Positions 1 through 4,534 of a DNA stretch of 5,249 nucleotides are shown here, piece by piece. Where the stretch lies: assembly GCA_026386835.1 (NCBI GenBank), contig JAPLMV010000036.1:1-5249 (forward strand), read 5' to 3'. Each line of letters begins with the position of its first letter. The first letter of the stretch is position 1. Below the pieces are notes generated by a model. The model made no database searches, was not told the origin of the DNA, and saw nothing but the letters and a program-made list of their open reading frames with translations. The position numbers and the translations under genes are program-made. The DNA comes from Planctomycetota bacterium (GTDB lineage Bacteria; Planctomycetota; Phycisphaerae; Sedimentisphaerales; Anaerobacaceae).

Positions 1-39
1 TGCGTCTGTTGAAATACGTTTTATTGAAGGATTAGTTAG

Positions 40-234
40 ATGCCGAAACAAAAAACCCATAAGGGGCTCAAGAAAAGAGTAAAAATTACAGCTTCGGGCA
101 AGGTTAAATATAAAGGCCCGTATGGCGGCCACCTTATGACAACAAAAAGCGCCAAACGCAGAAGGCGGATAGGTAAGCCCGCTATTATGATTCCTGTAAT
201 GGCTGAGAAAATCAAACTTATGCTAAATCAGTAA
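40..234 (+). CDS. rpmI: 50S ribosomal protein L35
   Basis: Protein L35 of the large ribosomal subunit, a small basic rRNA-binding protein. The 64-residue product has the family length. It opens with the diagnostic MPKQKTHKGLKKRVKIT, continues with a Gly/Lys-rich stretch and a HLMTTKSAKRRRR segment (about residues 31-42), the usual L35 signature. A GAAGGA ribosome binding site (26-31) lies 8 bases before the ATG, which supports this start. It is followed by rplT on the same strand, the near-universal infC-rpmI-rplT order; infC would lie left of the window. The stop codon sits inside the left arm of a perfect hairpin. The tail after about residue 45 (KPAIMIPVMAEKIKLMLNQ) is less typical but does not change the call. 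Confidence 0.97.
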   Translation: MPKQKTHKGLKKRVKITASGKVKYKGPYGGHLMTTKSAKRRRRIGKPAIMIPVMAEKIKLMLNQ

Positions 235-250
235 GCAGTGTACTGCTTAC
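231..250 (+). promoter_or_regulatory. Perfect hairpin over the rpmI stop codon
   Basis: Arms GTAAGCAGT and ACTGCTTAC are exact reverse complements (9 pairs, or 8 pairs with a TGTA loop). The rpmI stop TAA (232-234) is inside the left arm, so a ribosome ending translation of rpmI would open it. No T-run follows (next bases TCTCCACTGA), so it is not an ordinary intrinsic terminator. A role in coupling, transcript processing or L20 feedback is inference only. Confidence 0.55.
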
Positions 251-257
251 TCTCCAC

Positions 258-280
258 TGATTATTGATTGTCAATAATCA
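258..280 (+). promoter_or_regulatory. Second perfect hairpin in the rpmI-rplT spacer
   Basis: Arms TGATTATTGA (258-267) and TCAATAATCA (271-280) are exact reverse complements, with a TTG loop. This gives a 10-bp AT-rich stem only 7 bases after the first hairpin. The following bases (ATGTTGGATA) are not a T-run, so it is not a standard terminator. The rest of the 134-base gap up to rplT (281-368) shows only a small GCTG-CCGC-CAGC inverted repeat (316-327) and the rplT ribosome binding site AAAGGA (355-360). Confidence 0.55.
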
Positions 281-368
281 ATGTTGGATACGGCTTGCTT
301 CTCGGCTTCAAATCAGCTGCCGCCAGCAGGCCAATAAATACTAACAAACCAATTAAAGGAAAGCTGAT

Positions 369-725
369 ATGCCAAGAGCCAGAAAAGGTGCCGCAAGACG
401 TCCGGCACACAAACGAGTCATCAAAGCAGTCAAGGGACATCACGGCGCCGCAGGTCATCTCTATCGCCTCGCAAAAGAAGCTGTTGTTCGTGCCAATGTC
501 AACGCACGCATAGACCGGAGGCGTAAAAAACGTGATTTTCGCGGCCTGTGGATTATACGCTTAAGCGCCGCCTGCCGTCAGCGGGGTTTAAGGTACAGCC
601 AGTTCGTCGATGGCTGCAAGAAGGCCAATATCAAGATCAATCGCAAAATGCTGAGCGAAATAGCCATTGCCGATTCATCTGGCTTTGATGCCATTGTCGA
701 AGCCGTTAAAGCCGCCATCGCATAA
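369..725 (+). CDS. rplT: 50S ribosomal protein L20
   Basis: Protein L20, which binds 23S rRNA early in large-subunit assembly and in studied bacteria also represses its own operon by binding the mRNA. The 118-residue product has the family length. It shows the basic N-terminal extension MPRARKGAARRPAHKRVIK, then LYRLAKEAVVRANVNARIDR and the highly conserved RRKKRDFRGLWIIRL stretch (about residues 51-65). The C-terminal globular part contains YSQFVDGCKKANIKINRKML. The start is supported by AAAGGA at 355-360, 8 bases upstream of the ATG. The 134-base gap after rpmI is larger than usual for this pair and holds two perfect hairpins. pheS follows after 44 bases. Confidence 0.97.
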   Translation: MPRARKGAARRPAHKRVIKAVKGHHGAAGHLYRLAKEAVVRANVNARIDRRRKKRDFRGLWIIRLSAACRQRGLRYSQFVDGCKKANIKINRKMLSEIAIADSSGFDAIVEAVKAAIA

Positions 726-769
726 AGCTGAGATTTGCAGTTGTTTTTCGAGATACGAGATGCGAAATT

Positions 770-1759
770 ATGCTTGACCAGTTTGAAAAAATCGGCGAAG
801 ACGCTCTGGCAGCCCTTAAAAAGGTAACGGACTCGACTGCCCTCGAGGAATTCCGCATAAAATATCTAAGTCGCAAAGGCATTGTCACGTTGATGCTAAG
901 TGAGATAGGGCGGTTCCCTGCGGAATTAAAACCCGCTGCAGGCCAGCTTGCAAACAAGGTTAAAAAAGAAGTTACCGAAGTATTCGAGCAGATGAAAAAC
1001 TCCCTGTCGCAGTCCAAGGAGCAGACAAAAGAGTTCATCGATGTAACCTTGCCCGGCATCGGTGCCAATATCGGCAAACCTCATGTTATTACCCAGACCA
1101 CAAACGAGTTGCTTGAGATATTTGGCCGAATGGGTTTTGCCGTCGTCTATGGCCCCGAGGTCGAGGACGAATGGCACAATTTCGTTGCACTTAATATCCC
1201 GCAGGAACATCCCGCAAGAGACCCCCTTGACAATTTTTATATCGACGACAATACACTGCTGAGGAGCCAGACCTCGACTATTCAAATCCGCGTTATGGAA
1301 CACACCAAACCGCCGATTCGCGTAGTTGCCCCCGGTCGCGTTTACAGACCCGATACAGTCGATGCAACGCACATGTTTATGTTCCATCAATTGGAGGCAT
1401 TAGTTGTTGATGAAGGCGTTACTATGGTTGATATGAAAACCACCATCGACCAGTTCATCCGTACCTTTTTTGGCGCCGATACAAAATGGCGGTTCCGCCC
1501 GAGTTTCTTTCCGTTCACAGAACCAAGTGCGGAAATCGATTTGCTCTGGATTGACAAGACCGGCAAAGAAAGCTGGATAGAGATGGGCGGCTGCGGAATG
1601 GTTGACCCAAATGTCTTTGACGCAGTCGGCATTGACAGCGAAAAGTATACCGGCTGGGCCTTCGGATTCGGCATCGAACGCCTTGCTATGCGAAAGTACG
1701 GCATCACAGACATCAGACTGCTTTTCGAAAACGACCTGCGATTTCTCTCGCAATTTTAA
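770..1759 (+). CDS. pheS: Phenylalanine--tRNA ligase alpha subunit
   Basis: Catalytic subunit of the alpha2-beta2 phenylalanyl-tRNA synthetase, which charges tRNA-Phe in the cytoplasm. The 329-residue length is close to E. coli PheS (327). Residues 1-90 form the helical, probably coiled-coil tRNA-binding arm (MLDQFEKIGEDALAALKKV onward). The class II core follows, with GRVYRPDTVDATHMFMFHQ at 189-207 (motif 2 region), FRPSFFPFTEPSAEIDL at 242-258, EMGGCGMV at 271-278, and motif 3 GWAFGFGIERLAM at 295-307. Ala297 corresponds to E. coli Ala294, which shapes the Phe pocket. The C-terminus FENDLRFLSQF is typical, so the gene is intact. The ribosome binding site is weak: only GAGA-type bases, and a short TTTCG/CGAAA inverted repeat (746-750, 763-767) ends just before the start. 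pheT does not follow; a HEPN/MNT pair begins 33 bases later. Confidence 0.97.
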   Translation: MLDQFEKIGEDALAALKKVTDSTALEEFRIKYLSRKGIVTLMLSEIGRFPAELKPAAGQLANKVKKEVTEVFEQMKNSLSQSKEQTKEFIDVTLPGIGANIGKPHVITQTTNELLEIFGRMGFAVVYGPEVEDEWHNFVALNIPQEHPARDPLDNFYIDDNTLLRSQTSTIQIRVMEHTKPPIRVVAPGRVYRPDTVDATHMFMFHQLEALVVDEGVTMVDMKTTIDQFIRTFFGADTKWRFRPSFFPFTEPSAEIDLLWIDKTGKESWIEMGGCGMVDPNVFDAVGIDSEKYTGWAFGFGIERLAMRKYGITDIRLLFENDLRFLSQF

Positions 1760-1778
1760 AAAAGCGATAGCAGGATTT

Positions 1779-1783
1779 GGAGG
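1779..1783 (+). promoter_or_regulatory. Strong ribosome binding site of the HEPN gene
   Basis: GGAGG lies 9 bases before the ATG at 1793 and only 19 bases after the pheS stop. It is the strongest Shine-Dalgarno sequence on the + strand of this window. It suggests that the HEPN gene is translated independently while sharing the pheS transcript, since no terminator is visible between the two. Confidence 0.6.
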
Positions 1784-1792
1784 TAAATAATA

Positions 1793-2212
1793 ATGAAGCT
1801 TGATTTAAGCAGTCTTCGCAAGGCAATTGAGTCTTTGGGAAAGACATTAAAAGTCGCCGACAGCAGCTCAACCGCCGGATTGGACAACGATACAAAAGAT
1901 GCCATAAGGGCAGGCGCTATTCAGAACTTTGAATTCACTTATGAATTATGCTGGAAGTTTATGAGGCGATGGCTGGAAAGCAACCTCGGCTCTGCTTACA
2001 TTGAAGGCGTTACGAGGCGGGAACTGTTCAGGTTAAGCGCGGAAAACAGACTGCTTACCGATGTTGACCAGTGGATGGAATATCACGACGCCAGAAATGA
2101 AACCGCCCATACTTACGATGAGGACACGGCGGAGGATGTCTTTGAAACAGCACGCATTTTTCTTGCCGATGCAAAAAAATTACTGCAAGCTCTTGAGGCA
2201 CGTAATGATTGA
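1793..2212 (+). CDS. HepT-like HEPN protein (HI0074 family), putative RNase toxin
   Basis: A 139-residue all-helical protein of the HEPN type, HI0074/'nucleotidyltransferase substrate-binding' family. Family landmarks are visible: GAIQNFEFTYELCWKFMRRWLE (about 41-62), RRELFRLSAENRLL (75-88) and W-x8-N-x-T-A-H-T-Y near the C-terminus. Residues 101-108 (RNETAHTY) match R-X4-H-X-Y exactly: Arg101 and His106 are the expected RNase residues. Tyr108 is the residue that partner MNT proteins modify with AMP in characterised HepT/MntA systems. The mntA-like gene follows with an 8-base overlap, so the two proteins are almost certainly made together. From the family, the likely role is a toxin RNase held in check by its partner; this is not shown for this protein. 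A decayed second copy of its 5' end lies behind the partner gene. The alternative reading is a non-toxic substrate-binding subunit, the older family name. Confidence 0.88.
   Translation: MKLDLSSLRKAIESLGKTLKVADSSSTAGLDNDTKDAIRAGAIQNFEFTYELCWKFMRRWLESNLGSAYIEGVTRRELFRLSAENRLLTDVDQWMEYHDARNETAHTYDEDTAEDVFETARIFLADAKKLLQALEARND
2195..2198 (+). promoter_or_regulatory. Ribosome binding site fixing the mntA start
   Basis: GAGG inside the end of the HEPN gene lies 6 bases before the ATG at 2205. It selects this start over the longer open frame that begins at 2061, which would read far into the HEPN gene and give a non-family N-terminus. Confidence 0.6.
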
Positions 2213-2507
2213 TGTCGCCGAGCAGCATTTGGAAACGATAAAACGCATACTCGCAAAATATGCAGGCGACTGTGAAGTACGCGTTTTTGGTTCGAGAATC
2301 GGCCCAGCAGCAAAGGAGTATTCAGACCTTGACGTGGCTATCATTGGAAAAAACAAAATCAACCGAAGAGATAAAATGCTTTTACGAGAAGCGTTTGAGG
2401 AATCCGATTTACCGTTCAGGGTGGATGTAATAGATTATATTGCTATTTCCGATGCGTTTCGAGCGATTATAGACAGCAAATATGAAATTTTGCAGAAAAA
2501 ACCATGA
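2205..2507 (+). CDS. MntA-like minimal nucleotidyltransferase, putative antitoxin
   Basis: A 100-residue minimal nucleotidyltransferase (HI0073/MNT type). Residues 29-43 give an exact GS-X10-D-X-D motif: Gly29, Ser30, then Asp41 and Asp43 as metal ligands. The third acidic residue is probably Asp74 in FRVDVIDY. In studied MntA/HepT pairs the MNT protein transfers AMP from ATP onto the HEPN tyrosine and blocks its RNase. All residues needed for that are present here. The start at 2205 overlaps the HEPN stop (ATGATTGA) and is preceded by GAGG, which points to translational coupling. The open frame extends upstream to 2061, but that part overlaps the HEPN gene and lacks family similarity. The stop TGA overlaps an ATG (2504-2506) that opens a decayed second HEPN copy. 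Confidence 0.88.
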   Translation: MIDVAEQHLETIKRILAKYAGDCEVRVFGSRIGPAAKEYSDLDVAIIGKNKINRRDKMLLREAFEESDLPFRVDVIDYIAISDAFRAIIDSKYEILQKKP

Positions 2508-2555
2508 AACCTTAATTTGCCCCAAAGCAGTATTCGCAAGGCGATTGAATCTTAA
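2504..2555 (+). pseudogene. Remnant of the 5' end of a second HEPN gene
   Basis: This stretch is a short, mutated relative of the start of the HEPN gene at 1793. In the frame of mntA, codons 2508-2552 read NLNLPQSSIRKAIES before a TAA (2553-2555), against KLDLSSLRKAIES in the intact gene. From the CTT codon onward, with one in-frame 6-base insertion (CCCCAA), 31 of 36 bases match. Three of the five differences are synonymous third-position changes (TTA/TTG, GCA/GCG, GAG/GAA). The candidate ATG at 2504 overlaps the mntA stop in an ATGA arrangement but is one base out of frame with the similar part, as if one A was gained in the AAA run at 2507-2509. Similarity stops after 2553. Most likely a truncated leftover of a further HEPN/MNT unit; it cannot make a functional protein. 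Confidence 0.7.
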
Positions 2556-2581
2556 TCCGTAAAATGTCCCTGACCCCGTTT
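2556..2581. repeat. Possible mobile-repeat tail (GTCCCTGACCCC)
   Basis: Just where HEPN similarity ends, the sequence reads AAAATGTCCCTGACCCCGTT (2562-2580 region; reverse strand GGGGTCAGGGAC). A motif of this kind recurs at ends of REP-like or IS200-like elements in many genomes, from memory. Only one copy is in this window and no partner terminus or transposase is visible, so the assignment is weak. Confidence 0.2.
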
Positions 2582-2586
2582 ATCCA

Positions 2587-3648
2587 TCATTTTAAGAGTC
2601 TGGCCCTGCTGAGGGGCCAATATACTTTTACAACTTTGCCGATAATCGCATCTCTGGGTACTGGGCCAAAATATCTGCTGTCAAAACTATTATCTATGTT
2701 ATCCCCCATAACAAAAAATTTTCCTTCGGGAACACAATAAGTTAGCAAGCCTTTATGCTGAATAGTTCTTGTGCCGGAGTCGTTTGATATATCAGGATAG
2801 TATGGTCTAATTATGCCGTTAACTTTCACTATCCCATCATTAACCTCAATGATGTCGCCCCATCTGGCAACGATTCGTTTGATAAAAAAAGGTGACTGAA
2901 TTGCCTCGGCTGATTTCAAAGCGTACGAATAGCGAGGAACGCGGCTCCTTTTTATGACCACGATATCATTAACCTCGGGGGCGCTCATAACGTACGCAAA
3001 ATTATTGACGATAATACGGTCGTCAACTTTTAACGTGGGTTCCATAGACCAGCTACTACAGCCGGCATACCAAATTCCATACCTACGTTCAAGGTAGCTA
3101 TTTGCAATATCCAAGGAAGCACCGAAAACAAGCAGAATGAAAAATAATATAGCTTTGTTGCCTCCCATCTGTCCGTGTTTCTTATTAGCAATCAAATACA
3201 CATGCGGTGCCACACCGACGAAAAAAATGAAAAGAACTATACGGGCCAATAGCTCGCCTCTAATAAGCAAAACGCCTAAAGCAGCAAGAACCAGCCACAA
3301 GATGCAATAAAGCCATTTTCGCAAATAGACATAGACAAACGGACCAATGATAAGCGAGAGAAACACCCCAAACCACGGGTCAGAGGTTTCTTTTGGAAGG
3401 GCCTGTTGCTTTTTTGCGAAATGTACGGCATCCCATGCAGCGACTATGAAAACCAAAACGCCAAAAATATCAAACACAGCCGCTGGCAAAAGCCCCAAGA
3501 ATCTGGTTGTGCCGAGCATATAATCTGTAACATTACCTGCACATATAAAGAGAAATAGAAATAGCAAGCCTTTGGAGATTCTTCCGCTATAAAATTGTCC
3601 CGCCCCAGGAATCATCCATGACAGACAGCCACAAAACCAAGGTCTCAT
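2587..3648 (-). CDS. lepB: Signal peptidase I with multi-pass N-terminal membrane domain
   Basis: Type I signal peptidase, the inner-membrane serine protease that removes signal peptides from exported proteins. With the start at 3648 it has 353 residues. Residues 1-180 are about six to seven hydrophobic segments (near 7-20, 26-40, 48-72, 92-109, 112-129, 133-153, 165-180), opening with a TM2-like motif IPGAGQFYSGRISKG. The peptidase domain (about 190-353) carries box B SSWSMEPTL with probable nucleophile Ser201, box D FFIKRIVARWGD with general base Lys257, and box E GDNIDNSFDSRYFGPVP (315-331). Ser and Lys are both present, so it should be active. Box B has Trp where most enzymes have Gly (S-W-S-M rather than S-G-S-M). 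The start at 3648 has GGAG 6 bases ahead. The longer frame from 3699 overlaps lpxI by 32 bases and has no ribosome binding site. It is the last gene of the lpxD-lpxI-lepB run. Confidence 0.9.
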   Translation of the reverse strand: MRPWFCGCLSWMIPGAGQFYSGRISKGLLFLFLFICAGNVTDYMLGTTRFLGLLPAAVFDIFGVLVFIVAAWDAVHFAKKQQALPKETSDPWFGVFLSLIIGPFVYVYLRKWLYCILWLVLAALGVLLIRGELLARIVLFIFFVGVAPHVYLIANKKHGQMGGNKAILFFILLVFGASLDIANSYLERRYGIWYAGCSSWSMEPTLKVDDRIIVNNFAYVMSAPEVNDIVVIKRSRVPRYSYALKSAEAIQSPFFIKRIVARWGDIIEVNDGIVKVNGIIRPYYPDISNDSGTRTIQHKGLLTYCVPEGKFFVMGDNIDNSFDSRYFGPVPRDAIIGKVVKVYWPLSRARLLK

Positions 3649-3654
3649 TTTATA

Positions 3655-3658
3655 CTCC
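3655..3658 (-). promoter_or_regulatory. Ribosome binding site fixing the lepB start
   Basis: On the - strand CGGAG is followed by TATAAA and ATG at 3648, a 6-base spacer for the GGAG core. It falls between the lpxI stop (3668) and the chosen ATG. The upstream candidate ATG at 3699 is preceded by AAACTCGCCG, with no purine-rich core. Confidence 0.7.
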
Positions 3659-3667
3659 GATTCAACA

Positions 3668-4507
3668 CTATCTTCCCAGAATACAGATTCCCAGTTCATC
3701 GGCGAGTTTTATCGTTTCCGGCTTATCGATAATTATTGTTTTTCCCGCCTCGACCACAAGGCATTTGCCCCCGTTTGCAGCCAGACTCTTTATCGTATCA
3801 GGCCCGACGCACGGCACATCAAAGCGCATATCCTGATTTGGCTTTGCCGCCTTAATCAGCGTCCACGAACCCTTTTTGCAGTATTGCCCCGCCCGCTCAA
3901 TCATTTTGGCTGTGCCTTCTATCGCCTCAACCGCAAGAACTTCCTTTTCCTTTACGGCAATGGCCTGTCCTATATCCAGTTCGCCGAGCTTCTTGACTAT
4001 CTGCCAGCCGAATTCAATATCGCCCTGTGCTGAAAGGCCAGGCCTTGTTTTGGTCATCACACCCGCCGCCGCCAGATGTTCCCTGCAATATGTCGTGGAA
4101 TCTTTCAAGATTATTCCTCCGCTTGCCAGCTCATCAGCCAGTGCATTCAAAATTGTATCGTTTCGTTTGTCTTTTTTCAGCAGCCGCCAATACCATATCC
4201 TAAAGGCCCGCCAGTCCGGAAGATACTGCAATATACGCCATGGGGTATATATATATTTTTTCGCCACGCGTCCGACCATCACCGTATCGGTAACGCCGTG
4301 CCTTTTTAGTTTGCGTATCCAGTTTCCCGGCCTGGCAATCGGAACAGTATAAAATACATCCACTTTATCTGCCAGTGTCTCTTCGGCATTTCCTTCCAGC
4401 CCGGCACAGACAATTTTCAGCCCTGCGTCCCTGGCTCCTTTTGCCGCCAGAAACGGCAGTCGTCCCTGCCCGGCAATCAATCCAATTACCTTTTCATTTG
4501 AGGCCAT
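3668..4507 (-). CDS. lpxI: UDP-2,3-diacylglucosamine pyrophosphatase LpxI
   Basis: LpxI (formerly DUF1009) hydrolyses UDP-2,3-diacylglucosamine to lipid X and UMP, the fourth step of lipid A synthesis, in bacteria that lack LpxH. The 279-residue length is close to that of Caulobacter LpxI. The N-terminal domain opens with VIGLIAGQGRLPFLAAKGAR (7-26), the family nucleotide-binding start, and VMVGRVAKKYIYTP follows at 76-89. The C-terminal domain has TRPGLSAQGDIEFGWQIVKK (154-173), KPNQDMRFDVPCVGPDTI (222-239) and VVEAGKTIIID (251-261). The acidic residues in QDMRFD, Asp226 and Asp230, are the candidates for the catalytic Asp. No strong ribosome binding site precedes the ATG, so translation may depend on lpxD 27 bases upstream. 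The TAG stop lies 19 bases before lepB. A run encoding KKYIYTP (near 4250) is A6 followed by alternating TA, but the frame stays open. Confidence 0.95.
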   Translation of the reverse strand: MASNEKVIGLIAGQGRLPFLAAKGARDAGLKIVCAGLEGNAEETLADKVDVFYTVPIARPGNWIRKLKRHGVTDTVMVGRVAKKYIYTPWRILQYLPDWRAFRIWYWRLLKKDKRNDTILNALADELASGGIILKDSTTYCREHLAAAGVMTKTRPGLSAQGDIEFGWQIVKKLGELDIGQAIAVKEKEVLAVEAIEGTAKMIERAGQYCKKGSWTLIKAAKPNQDMRFDVPCVGPDTIKSLAANGGKCLVVEAGKTIIIDKPETIKLADELGICILGR

Positions 4508-4534
4508 GTTCGCAGCGTATCCATGATAATAAAC

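Noticed and set aside
1..39. 3' end of infC upstream of rpmI
   Set aside because: Stops occur at 10-12 and 33-35 in two frames, but the few readable residues (CVC, or RLLKYVLLKD) are not recognisable as an IF3 C-terminus, so it is only expected from gene order.
231..280. The two rpmI-rplT hairpins as intrinsic terminators
   Set aside because: Neither stem is followed by a T-run, and termination here would cut off rplT and pheS.
281..337. 18-codon ORF (MLDTACFSASNQLPPAGQ) just after the second hairpin, as a possible leader peptide
   Set aside because: There is no ribosome binding site, no regulatory codon run, and such a short frame is expected by chance.
2061..2204. N-terminal extension of the mntA reading frame by 48 codons
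   Set aside because: It lies wholly inside the HEPN gene in another frame, has no nucleotidyltransferase similarity, and the ATG at 2205 has GAGG at the right distance and the normal family N-terminus.
2602..2618. GGCCC/GGGCC hairpin at the end of lepB as a terminator for either strand
   Set aside because: It lies inside codons of lepB, has a short stem and a 7-base loop, and no proper T-run follows on either strand; on the + strand only CTTTT appears about 7 bases on.
3649..3699. Longer lepB start with 17 more residues (MNWESVFWEDSVESEYK)
   Set aside because: It overlaps lpxI by 32 bases and has no ribosome binding site, whereas the ATG at 3648 has CGGAG 6 bases ahead. Not fully excluded.
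4240..4262. A6 and alternating TA run inside lpxI as a programmed frameshift site
   Set aside because: The lpxI frame is open and family-like on both sides, and no alternative-frame product of interest results.
3876..4352. Long open frame on the + strand opposite lpxI (and similar frames opposite pheS)
   Set aside because: They are antisense shadows of clear genes with no family features or ribosome binding sites.
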